From Rhodobacterales bacterium HKCCE2091 (lineage in GTDB: Bacteria > Pseudomonadota > Alphaproteobacteria > Rhodobacterales > Rhodobacteraceae), in the NCBI GenBank assembly GCA_015689685.1, contig WVSL01000026.1, positions 1 to 36,109 of the forward strand: a stretch of DNA of 36,109 bases, read 5' to 3'. Under the pieces are notes generated by a model. That model searched no databases and was not told the DNA's origin. It worked only from the letters and a program-made list of their open reading frames with translations. A program made the translations under genes and the position numbers. Positions 1 to 6,730 of this stretch are shown here, piece after piece (the first letter of the stretch is position 1; every line of letters begins with the position of its first letter).

Positions 1-2
1 AG

Positions 3-146
3 GCCTCCGCCAGTTCCGCGGACGACGAAACCGTCATGGACGGCGCGTTGGCAGAAACGCCACTAAATGACATCGGAGCTCACCCTCGTTCTCTCAAGCC
101 ACCCGTCCCAGATCGGGACCCCGGGTTCCATTGGGCCGTTGGATGA
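3..146 (+). CDS. Possible 3' end of an unidentified gene
   Basis: One frame is open from the window edge to a TGA at 144-146, giving 47 codons (it includes a Met at residue 12 and ends in HWAVG). The composition is less arginine-rich than typical antisense shadows here, so it could be the tail of a real gene entering from the left. No domain or motif can be recognised and the length is too short to judge coding potential. It may equally be chance. Confidence 0.15.
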   Translation, partial: ASASSADDETVMDGALAETPLNDIGAHPRSLKPPVPDRDPGFHWAVG

Positions 147-618
147 AGGCCTCGATTGGGCAGAACTTGGCTGAAAGCGGATGGGGAGTGGCGACACCTT
201 GCTCGAATTATGTCAATTACGGGTCAATGTGCTGGAATCCGCCGATCAATTGCGGAAACATTTAACATAACATATCCGAGTTCGTTGGCCGCCCCGGAAC
301 AGTTTCGCGGCCGCGGCGGGGATTGGCACCCGATTCGCGCGGTGCGGCATGGCAGATATGGCGGCGCGGTGACGCAGACGTCAATTTCGGGCGATTGTTT
401 CCCCGCCGCCACGCCCCGCCTTGTTTCCGCCACGGGCACCCCCGCCGGGCGGTGCCTCCGCGGGCCTCGTGCCACGTCCCTGTCCCCCGCCCGTCATGCG
501 CCGCTTTCGCCCCTCCCGCGCCCGCTACGCGCGCGCGTGCGTGTGTATGCGCGGGCGGGCGGGCATACGCGGTCAGGATCGTCCCCTGCCCCGCCCCGCC
601 CCGGACCCAGGACCGGGC
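147..618. other. Intergenic stretch, no supported gene
   Basis: This 472-base stretch lies downstream of the leftward glycosyltransferase. It has a relatively AT-rich patch at about 200-290 and then very GC-rich, simple sequence. GTATGC (545-550) and GCATAC (563-568) form a short inverted repeat around a GGGC-repeat loop, preceded by an alternating purine/pyrimidine run. It lies about 50 bases beyond the glycosyltransferase stop and could be a weak transcription end, but it has no T-tract. A half copy of the candidate parS palindrome, GTTTCGCG, is at 302-309. Overlapping frames here give arginine/proline-rich products without family resemblance. Confidence 0.5.
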
Positions 619-1506
619 TCAGAGCCCGCCGGTGGCCGCCTGGCGCAGCATCCAGCCCATGCGGCGGAACCGCAGCCGGGCCAGCGTGCCCGCCGCGCGC
701 CGCCGTTCCGCCGGGCTGAGCCGGGGGTGGCCCAGGACCCGCGGCAGGTGCAGAACGACGCTCGCCGGCATCATCAGCGCCTTCAGGGTCCAGCGCAGCC
801 GCCCCGCGGCGCCCTGCCCTTCCAGGCCGAAGCCCTCCTCGGTCATCCGGCGCCACTTCTTCTCCAGCGCCGGCCAGTCCTGCCGCGTCGGGTGCGACAC
901 CGCGAGCGCGCCGTCATAGGCCAGCCGGTAGCCCTTCGACACCGCCCGGCGGCACCATTCCACGTCCTCGGACAGGCCCACGACCAGCGGCCCGGTGCCC
1001 TCGAAGGTCGCGCGCGAGGTGACGAGGTTGGCGGTGACGGAAAACCCCTTGTCGCGGACGTAGCCTTCCTGGTCGAAGGCGAAGACGGTCTCGAACGCCT
1101 CCGCCCCCGACCGCGGCGCCGGGGTCTCGTCGAAGACGTCGATCCGCCCGCCGGTCAGGGTGCCGGGATCGCCGCGGGCGATGCGGCGGGCATTGTCGAG
1201 CCAGTCCGGCGCCGGCACGCAGTCGGCGTCGAGAAAGAAGATCCACGCGGCCCGCGTCTCCTCCACCCCCTTGTTCCGCGCCGCCGCCGCGCCCTTTTCC
1301 GGCTGCGTGACGAAGCGGACCCGGGGATGCGCGGCCCGCAGCGGCCCGAGATCGACGGTGCTGGCGTTGTCGGCGACGATGACCTCGGTGTCGGCGAGGT
1401 CCTGCACCATCAGCGCGTCGAGACAGCGGGCCAGCCGGTCGAGGTCGTTGTAATGGGGGATGACGACCGCGTGGCGGGGGACGGCACGGGGGGACGCATC
1501 ACTCAT
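619..1506 (-). CDS. Family 2 glycosyltransferase
   Basis: The 295-residue product is a GT-A fold glycosyltransferase, predicted to move a sugar from a nucleotide donor onto a lipid-linked glycan at the cytoplasmic face. The N-terminus carries the GT2 opening strand (AVVIPHYND, about 13-21), a VADNAS segment around 44-49, and the metal-binding DAD at 93-95 in FFLDADCVPAP. A later LSEDVEWCRRA segment matches the acidic motif and general base region of the family. The tail (about 225-295) is basic and may contact membrane. It is transcribed leftward, 270 bases from the end of parB. Sugar specificity cannot be read. The start ATG has a GGAG about 9 bases upstream. Confidence 0.85.
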   Translation of the reverse strand: MSDASPRAVPRHAVVIPHYNDLDRLARCLDALMVQDLADTEVIVADNASTVDLGPLRAAHPRVRFVTQPEKGAAAARNKGVEETRAAWIFFLDADCVPAPDWLDNARRIARGDPGTLTGGRIDVFDETPAPRSGAEAFETVFAFDQEGYVRDKGFSVTANLVTSRATFEGTGPLVVGLSEDVEWCRRAVSKGYRLAYDGALAVSHPTRQDWPALEKKWRRMTEEGFGLEGQGAAGRLRWTLKALMMPASVVLHLPRVLGHPRLSPAERRRAAGTLARLRFRRMGWMLRQAATGGL

Positions 1507-1562
1507 GCAGGCTCACTCCGGACCGGTCGCGTTCGCGCCGGACCATGCCCAAGGCAGCGCGG

Positions 1563-1609
1563 GCGGGAAAGCCCCTGATCGGCGGGAAAGACACTGTTTC
1601 GCGGGAAAG
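1563..1609 (+). repeat. Three 9-bp direct repeats at 19-bp period
   Basis: GCGGGAAAG occurs at 1563-1571, 1582-1590 and 1601-1609, exactly 19 bases apart each time. The last copy overlaps TGTTTCGCGGGAAAG, a degenerate relative of the 16-bp palindrome found at 2852 and 6682. The array sits between the glycosyltransferase and the 3' end of parB. Regular spacing near two helical turns suggests a protein-binding array (ParB or RepA), but this is inference. Confidence 0.5.
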
Positions 1610-1776
1610 CCGGGGCCGGCGCTGTGGCAACCGGGCGCGCAGCGGTCCCCGCGGAAGTGATTGCGCCATGAAACGCCCGGGGATCGCGTCATCGCGCCAC
1701 CCCACGGGCCGGCGCTCGCCCGGCTCCGCACCCAGGGTGCCGGTTTCCGGGGTCGGTGGCGATGCAAGGAACGGCC

Positions 1777-2802
1777 TCACCCCCTGCCCTTCAGCCACGC
1801 CGCCAGCGCCTCTTCCAGACCCGCGTCCACGCCCGGCCCCGACAGGGTCAGCCCGGTGCGCCCGCGTTTCATGCGGATGCCCGGGATCACCTCGGGCGGG
1901 CTCCGGCCCGGGGCGGTGTCGGCCTTCGCCGGGCCCCGGCCGATCCGGCCGAGCGCGCGGGTCAGCGAGGCCAGTTCCGCCTCCGCGTCGCCCGCCGCGT
2001 CGAACATCAGCCCCTCGCGGATCGCCCGGCCATGCCCCTCCTGCAGCGCCCGCGCCAGCTTCAGGCCGAGCCGTTCGGGGATCGCGGCGGGATGGGCCAG
2101 CACCTCGTCGAGTTCGCGGTAGATCGACACGAAGCTCGCGATCTTCGACCGCTTGGCCTTCGACGCGGCGGCGAAGAGCGTGCGGATCGCGGCGGGCACG
2201 TCCTCGAACACCCCGGCCTCGGCGGCGCGGGCGGCGACGCGGGCGCGCTCGTAGTAGCTGAGCCCGACCCGGATCTCGTTCTCCTCGACCATCGCGACAT
2301 AGGCGTCCGAGGCGGTGTCGGGGCGTCTCAGCACCGCCTTCACGGTGGCGAAGCGGTCTTCCCCGGTCTCGGCGTGAAGCGACCGGAGCGCGGTCAGCCG
2401 CCGCCAGCCCGAGATCAGCCCGTAGCGCAGGGGCCCGTGGCCGGGGCCGAGATCGGCGACCTCGATCGGCACCTGCTGGCCGCGGGCGGCGATCGAGGCG
2501 CGCAGGGCGGCCATGTCGGCATCCTCCGCCGCGATGCGGTCGCGGACGAGATGGCCGGCATGGACCTCGGCGAGCGGCAGGTCCTGGATCAGCCGCCCCT
2601 CGGCGCGGGCGGCGGCAAGCTCCCCGGCCAGGTCGTCGAGCGCGGCCCGCGCGGCGGCGTCGCCCGCGACCTCCGCGATCGGCGGACGGCGCGCGATCGC
2701 CGGTGCGGGGGAAGACACCGAGGCGGATACGGGGGCGGAACCGGGGCCGTGGTCCGGGTCCGCCAGCGCGGCGGCGGGGCTCAGGCGTCTGCGTTTGGCC
2801 AT
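1777..2802 (-). CDS. parB: ParB-like plasmid partition protein
   Basis: The 341-residue product is a ParB-family centromere-binding CTPase-type protein that loads at parS and partners with ParA. An N-terminal tail with basic MAKRRR is followed by the ParB/Spo0J core: DLPLAEVHAGHLVRDR, then GLISGWRRLTAL where family members have the GERR/GxRR box, then VEENEIRVGLSYYERA, the conserved box before the helix-turn-helix. The helix-turn-helix lies in the KAKRSKIASFVSIYREL region. I chose the ATG at 2802 because AGGAG lies 12 bases upstream; the reading frame extends further upstream but that part is low-complexity and covers the intergenic palindrome. It follows parA with a 79-base gap, presumably one operon. 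Confidence 0.9.
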   Translation of the reverse strand: MAKRRRLSPAAALADPDHGPGSAPVSASVSSPAPAIARRPPIAEVAGDAAARAALDDLAGELAAARAEGRLIQDLPLAEVHAGHLVRDRIAAEDADMAALRASIAARGQQVPIEVADLGPGHGPLRYGLISGWRRLTALRSLHAETGEDRFATVKAVLRRPDTASDAYVAMVEENEIRVGLSYYERARVAARAAEAGVFEDVPAAIRTLFAAASKAKRSKIASFVSIYRELDEVLAHPAAIPERLGLKLARALQEGHGRAIREGLMFDAAGDAEAELASLTRALGRIGRGPAKADTAPGRSPPEVIPGIRMKRGRTGLTLSGPGVDAGLEEALAAWLKGRG

Positions 2803-2851
2803 TGGCGGGCTCTCCTGTCGTTGGCCGCGCGCGGCGTCGGTCCGCGGCATG

Positions 2852-2867
2852 GTTTCGCGCGCGAAAC
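2852..2867. other. Candidate parS centromere palindrome, copy 1
   Basis: GTTTCGCGCGCGAAAC is a perfect 16-bp palindrome in the 79-base gap between parA and parB. The same 16 bases recur at 6682-6697. It resembles the canonical chromosomal parS core GTTTCACGTGAAAC but has a centre two bases longer (GCGCGC). The position inside the par operon and the repetition suggest a ParB binding site, parS or autoregulatory. This is inferred, not shown. Confidence 0.6.
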
Positions 2868-2881
2868 GCGCGGGGCCGGGG

Positions 2882-4264
2882 TCATTCCGCCGCCGCCGCG
2901 GCGGCGGTCGCGTCGCGGTGCCAGATGCCGAGCAGGAGCCGCTTGAACGCGGCATAGGTCTCGTCGAAGGTGGCCCGCCCGCGGACGTAGGTGTCGCGGT
3001 TGAAGTCGCGGTAATCGGCCTCGTAGATGCCGTGGACCTGTTCCCCGGCCTGGCCGATCAGCGCGGTGAAGTCCTGCCGGTAGGGGCTGAGCGTGCGGCC
3101 GAGATAGGCCTGGATCAGCCCCGCCATCTCGGCCTGCTGGCCGCTGTCGTAGCGGGTGATGACCGCCTGCACCGCGTCCCACTCGAACGCCATCTCGTCG
3201 CGGCCGAGCGCGCGGGCGGCCATGTTCTCGCCCTCCTCGATCGAGGCGAAGGTGGCGTGGAGCATGTCGAAGAACCGCCCGGTGGAATCGAACTCCAGGA
3301 ACGACGCGCCGAGCGGCACCAGGAGGATGTCGGCCGCGGACAGCCCGTTGATGGTGAGGTAGCCGAGGGCAGGGGGGGTATCGAGGAAGACGAGGTCGTA
3401 GTCGTCCAGCACCCCGTCCTCGGCCAGGCTCTGCCCGAGCGCGTCCCACAGCTTCCAGCCCCGCGCGGCCATGCGCCAGACCGGGATCTGGAATTCGGAC
3501 CAGTACAGGTTCAGCTGCGCCCCGATCAGATCGATGTTGGGCCAGTGGGTCTTGCCGATGACATCCGCCGCCGAGACCTTGAGCGCGTCGGTCAGGGTGT
3601 CGTCGAGGGGCAGGGGGGCCTCGCCCCGGTCGAGCCGGCGCTGGTTCTCGGTCCGCAGGTGGCGCGCGTAGTGCCGCGCGAGCAGCGGGAACACGGTCTG
3701 CCACTCGTCCTCGATCCGGCCGCCGAAGATCGAGGTCATCGAGCCCTGGCTGTCGAGGTCGACGACCAGCACCCGGTAGCCGTCGAGCGCCGCCGACATC
3801 GCGAGATGCGCCGCGGTCGAGGTCTTGCCGACGCCGCCCTTGAAGTTCGCCACCGCGACGATCTTGGCCGCGGCCCCGGCCGGCTTGAACGGCAGGTAGC
3901 CCTTCGACTTGGACCCCTCGGCGGCGAAATGGGCGCGGAGACGCAGCACCTCGTCGAGGGTGAACCACTTCGCCCCGCCCTCGGTCTCGGACAGGCCCTG
4001 GGGCAGGTCGGGGTTCTGGCGCAGCACGCGGCGGAAATGGGCCGGCGCGACCGGGATAAGGTAGCGCGTGATCTCCCAGGTGGAGAACCGCCGGAGCCGC
4101 TTGTCGCCGCTTTCGTCGAGCCCCCGGCCGGCGAGATCCGACCGGCCCCGGGCGCAGGCCTCGGCGATGGCCGCGAAGGCGGCGGTGCCGGAGGGCGGGG
4201 CGAGGCTGGACGCGGCCGCCTCGGGATCGATATTGGCATAGGGGGGCGGGGCGTCGCTGCTCAT
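2882..4264 (-). CDS. parA: ParA-like partition ATPase with N-terminal DNA-binding region
   Basis: The 460-residue product is a type Ia ParA: a Walker-type ATPase that binds nucleoid DNA and moves ParB-parS complexes, and that usually represses its own operon. The N-terminal part (about 55-115) looks like a MerR-type helix-turn-helix region (FSTWEITRYLIPV ... WFTLDEVLRLRAHF). The deviant Walker A is FKGGVGKTST at 141-150, Walker A' is VVDLDSQGS, and Walker B is in LVFLDTPPALG. I chose ATG 4264 with a GAGGG six bases upstream; the longer upstream frame would run across the inverted repeat at 4276-4319 and has no such site. parB follows. Confidence 0.92.
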   Translation of the reverse strand: MSSDAPPPYANIDPEAAASSLAPPSGTAAFAAIAEACARGRSDLAGRGLDESGDKRLRRFSTWEITRYLIPVAPAHFRRVLRQNPDLPQGLSETEGGAKWFTLDEVLRLRAHFAAEGSKSKGYLPFKPAGAAAKIVAVANFKGGVGKTSTAAHLAMSAALDGYRVLVVDLDSQGSMTSIFGGRIEDEWQTVFPLLARHYARHLRTENQRRLDRGEAPLPLDDTLTDALKVSAADVIGKTHWPNIDLIGAQLNLYWSEFQIPVWRMAARGWKLWDALGQSLAEDGVLDDYDLVFLDTPPALGYLTINGLSAADILLVPLGASFLEFDSTGRFFDMLHATFASIEEGENMAARALGRDEMAFEWDAVQAVITRYDSGQQAEMAGLIQAYLGRTLSPYRQDFTALIGQAGEQVHGIYEADYRDFNRDTYVRGRATFDETYAAFKRLLLGIWHRDATAAAAAAE

Positions 4265-4275
4265 GAAACCCTCGT

Positions 4276-4319
4276 CATGTATCGTGTTTTCGCCAGTGTG
4301 CCGCAAAACGCGATACATG
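4276..4319. promoter_or_regulatory. Inverted repeat upstream of parA, probable autoregulatory operator
   Basis: CATGTATCGTGTTTT (4276-4290) and AAAACGCGATACATG (4305-4319) form 15-bp arms with one mismatch and a 14-bp spacer. The repeat begins 12 bases upstream of the parA start. Type Ia ParA proteins commonly repress their own promoter through such repeats, and this ParA has an N-terminal DNA-binding region. The operator role is inference. Confidence 0.65.
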
Positions 4320-4400
4320 CAAAGCCGTTTCGCACATCCCCTTCTTTTTCTTTGCAATTCAGAGGCTTGCCATCCGTGACCGGGGGCAGGGCTGCCGGGT

Positions 4401-4457
4401 GCCCGGATCCGCCGCCGTTATTTTTTCCGTTATATATCCTGTTACAGGATCCGGGGC
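4401..4457. other. AT-rich candidate unwinding element with nested inverted repeats
   Basis: About 30 bases at 4418-4447 are strikingly AT-rich for this sequence (TTATTTTTTCCGTTATATAT and on). ATCCTGT-T-ACAGGAT at 4436-4450 is a perfect 7-bp dyad. Outer arms GCCCGGATCC (4401-4410) and GGATCCGGG (4447-4455) are also inverted. The location next to iterons and a DnaA box fits a DNA-unwinding element, and the dyad could bind a regulator of repA. Confidence 0.55.
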
Positions 4458-4510
4458 AGGGCGGTATCCCCCTGGCAACGCGGGGGAAATCCGGGTGAGG
4501 GCAGGCGGAA

Positions 4511-4576
4511 GCGACTCTGATCCCACGAACGGGCGACTCCCAAAACCCGAAACGGCGACTCCGAAACCACGGCGGC
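4511..4576 (+). repeat. Iterons, three direct repeats at 22-bp period (oriV)
   Basis: GCGACTC begins at 4511, 4533 and 4555, exactly 22 bases apart. The second and third copies extend to GCGACTCC and continue with similar AAACC/GAAAC-type sequence. A 22-bp period (two helical turns) just upstream of a replication initiator gene is classic iteron architecture, so these are the likely RepA-binding sites of the plasmid origin. Confidence 0.75.
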
Positions 4577-4604
4577 GGCGGGCGCGGCGCTTGCCGGAAT
4601 CGCC

Positions 4605-4613
4605 TGTGGATAA
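4605..4613 (-). other. DnaA box in the replication origin
   Basis: TGTGGATAA is the exact complement of the consensus DnaA box TTATCCACA. It lies 29 bases downstream of the iterons and 136 bases upstream of repA. With the iterons and AT-rich segment it completes a standard iteron-plasmid origin. Confidence 0.7.
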
Positions 4614-4749
4614 TAGCCTCCGGTGTAATTGAAACGACGAACGCACCAGGGCGGCGCGGACGGCGGCACCGGCGTCGGGCCGGACAACCATGACCGCGGC
4701 AACGCGGCGAGCAGGCAAGAGCCCGAACGGGCGGGGACGAACAGGAACC

Positions 4750-5736
4750 ATGACTCAGGCGGCGGCGGGCGACTTCTTCGTCTGCGACATCCTCGGCGCG
4801 ATCCCCAAGCACGATCTCGCCTCGATGGAACACCCGATCTTCTCGCTGTCGACCCGGCCCGACCGGCGGGTGCTGGACTACGAGCATCGCGGCACGCGGG
4901 TCACCATCACGCCCTCGGTCCGGGGCCGGGCGACGATCTTCGACGCCGACATCCTGATCTTCTGCATCAGCCAGCTGATGGCGGCGCTGAACGCCGGGCG
5001 GCCGACCGCGCGCAAGCTGACCCTGACCGCCCACGACCTGCTGCTCGCCACCGGGCGCGAGACCTCGGGCGACGGCTACCGGCGGCTCCGCGACGCGTTC
5101 GAGCGGCTCGCCGGCACCCGCATCACCACCAACATCACCACCGGTCCGAAGGACGACCCGGTGGAGACCACCACCGGCTTCGGCCTGATCGAGGCCTGGG
5201 AGATCGTGCGGAAAACCCGCGCCGGGCGCATGGTCAGCGTCTCGGTGACGCTGAGCGACTGGCTCTACCGCGCGGTGCTGGCGAAATCGGTGCTGACCCT
5301 CAGCCGGGAATATTTCGGCCTGCGCCGGCCCCTGGAACGGCGGCTCTACGAACTGGCGCGGAAGCATTGCGGCACGCAGCCCTCGTGGCAGGTCTCGGTC
5401 AAGGTGCTGTGCGCGAAATCAGGCTCTACGTCGCCGCTTCGGGTCTTCCGCGCCATGCTGCGGGAGATCATCCGCGCCGACACGCTGCCCGATTACCGGC
5501 TGGAGGAGGAACCGGGCGACCGGGTCCGGGTGACGCCGCGGGCGGCGGTGGTCGAGGGCCCGGCCGCGCCGCCGCTGTCGCCCGCCGCGCTGGACGCGGC
5601 CCGCGCCCTGCGACCCGGCGCCGACGTCTACGCGCTGGAGGCCCGCTGGCGCGCCTGGTGGGCCGAGACCGGCCGCCCGCCGCTGCGCTCGGCCGACAAG
5701 GCCTTCGTCGGATGGGTCCGCAGTCTCGGTGGCTGA
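4750..5736 (+). CDS. repA: Replication initiator protein, RPA family (RepA-type)
   Basis: The 328-residue product resembles the RPA family (Pfam RPA, PF10134), the initiator of RepA-type replicons in Rhodobacterales. Recognisable parts are the N-terminal FFVCDILGAIPKHDLASMEHPIF region, the GRATIFDADILIF segment, and the winged-helix regions around LLATGRETSGDGYRRLRDAFERL and LSREYFGLRRPLERRLYELARKH. It should bind the iterons at 4511-4576 and open the AT-rich segment. I chose ATG 4750, with AGGA a few bases upstream; an in-frame ATG at 4690 lacks a ribosome site. It is divergent from parAB. The stop codon lies in a 10-bp tandem duplication. Confidence 0.9.
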   Translation: MTQAAAGDFFVCDILGAIPKHDLASMEHPIFSLSTRPDRRVLDYEHRGTRVTITPSVRGRATIFDADILIFCISQLMAALNAGRPTARKLTLTAHDLLLATGRETSGDGYRRLRDAFERLAGTRITTNITTGPKDDPVETTTGFGLIEAWEIVRKTRAGRMVSVSVTLSDWLYRAVLAKSVLTLSREYFGLRRPLERRLYELARKHCGTQPSWQVSVKVLCAKSGSTSPLRVFRAMLREIIRADTLPDYRLEEEPGDRVRVTPRAAVVEGPAAPPLSPAALDAARALRPGADVYALEARWRAWWAETGRPPLRSADKAFVGWVRSLGG

Positions 5737-5750
5737 CGGGGGCTGACGGG
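5731..5750 (+). repeat. 10-bp tandem duplication over the repA stop
   Basis: GGCTGACGGG is repeated exactly at 5731-5740 and 5741-5750. The first copy contains the repA TGA. It is probably a small replication-slippage event without effect on the protein. Confidence 0.6.
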
Positions 5751-5822
5751 GGCGGGACGCGGCGGAAGACGCGGCAAAAACAGCATCATTCAGCGCCTTT
5801 TCGCCCGCGACGCACGGCGCCG

Positions 5823-5851
5823 TTGACATCATGTCGCCAATATCCTCATTC
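5823..5851 (+). promoter_or_regulatory. Possible promoter for the downstream sulfotransferase
   Basis: A perfect TTGACA (5823-5828) lies 67 bases upstream of the sulfotransferase start. With 17-bp spacing the -10 position reads TCATTC, which is poor; TATCCT at 5841-5846 is too close. The region is AT-richer than its surroundings. Support is therefore moderate to weak. Confidence 0.3.
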
Positions 5852-5895
5852 ACTCTGCGGGGGGCCATGACGATGTGAACAGGTTTCGAGGACCC

Positions 5896-6654
5896 ATGCC
5901 GATCATTCGAGCAGGCGCGCAGCTCATCTACTACGCCCACGTCCCGAAATGCGGCGGCTCCTCCGTCGAGACCTACCTCGAGAACCGGTTCGGCCCGGTC
6001 GCCTTCGTCGACACCCGTCATCACCAGGTCCCGCGCGAGCGCCGCTGGAGCCGCACCTCGCCGCAGCACATCGACCGCGCAGTGCTGGACCGGCTGTTCC
6101 CGCGGGGCTTCTTCGACGCCGCCTTCGCCGTCGTCCGCCACCCGGTCGCGCGGCTGGTCAGCGCCTACCATTTCCAGGTCGAGGTCGAGCAGTCCGCGCC
6201 GGCCAACATGCCGTTCTCCGACTGGCTCGACATGCTGCCCGAGGCGATGGAGGACGACCCCTACATCTACGACAACCACACCCGCCCGATGACCGAGATC
6301 GTGCCCGAGGGCGCGCAGGTGTTCCACATCGAGCACGGCATCGACGCGATGATCCCCTGGTTCGACGGCATCACCGGCCGGCAGGACGGCCCGCGCGCCC
6401 TGCGCCGGGTGAACGAGCGCAAGGGCAAGGGCCAGGGCCGCACCGCCCCGAGCGCCGCGGACGTGGCCCGCATCGCGGATCTCTACGCCGCCGATTTCGA
6501 CCGCTTCGGCTACGTCCCCGACCGCAAGGCCCCGACCTGCGAGGCCCCGGTCCTCAGCCCCGACTTCATCGCCGCCCGCGACGCCGAGCTCGCCCGCCAG
6601 GGCAGCCCGGTGAACTGGCTGAAGGAACGCCTGGTCCGCGCGATGTCGCTCTAA
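5896..6654 (+). CDS. Sulfotransferase family protein
   Basis: The 252-residue product is predicted to transfer sulfate from PAPS to a carbohydrate. The 5'-phosphosulfate-binding loop is HVPKCGGSSVE at 15-25, and the 3'-phosphate-binding segment is VVRHPVARLVSAY at 79-91, with the diagnostic R and S; both are as in carbohydrate sulfotransferases of the Sulfotransfer_2 type. It is cytoplasmic, with no signal peptide. I chose ATG 5896, preceded by GAGGA; a GTG 21 bases upstream in frame has no ribosome site. The gene stands alone between repA and a convergent block of polysaccharide genes, so the target is probably the EPS or a lipid-linked repeat unit. The substrate is unknown. Confidence 0.8.
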   Translation: MPIIRAGAQLIYYAHVPKCGGSSVETYLENRFGPVAFVDTRHHQVPRERRWSRTSPQHIDRAVLDRLFPRGFFDAAFAVVRHPVARLVSAYHFQVEVEQSAPANMPFSDWLDMLPEAMEDDPYIYDNHTRPMTEIVPEGAQVFHIEHGIDAMIPWFDGITGRQDGPRALRRVNERKGKGQGRTAPSAADVARIADLYAADFDRFGYVPDRKAPTCEAPVLSPDFIAARDAELARQGSPVNWLKERLVRAMSL

Positions 6655-6680
6655 GCGGGCGCGACAGACCCTGTTCCGGG

Positions 6681-6698
6681 CGTTTCGCGCGCGAAACG
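6681..6698. other. Candidate parS centromere palindrome, copy 2
   Basis: CGTTTCGCGCGCGAAACG is an 18-bp perfect palindrome containing the same 16 bases as 2852-2867. It lies in the 76-base gap between two convergent genes, a place without obvious promoter function, which favours a centromere or ParB-loading role over an operator. It could also serve as a hairpin, but no T-tract follows. Confidence 0.6.
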
Positions 6699-6730
6699 GG
6701 GGCTGAAGCCGCCCCGTTACCGTGACCCCG

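Noticed and set aside
147-618. Insertion-sequence remnant at the left edge
   Set aside because: I found no transposase frame, terminal inverted repeats or target duplication; only simple GC-rich repeats.
2882-4357. Longer parA start at 4357
   Set aside because: The added residues run across the inverted repeat at 4276-4319 and lack a ribosome site; ATG 4264 has GAGGG at good distance.
1777-6698. RepABC-type replicon
   Set aside because: There is no repC, the initiator belongs to the RPA family and is divergent from parAB, and the palindromes do not fit the RepABC parS consensus.
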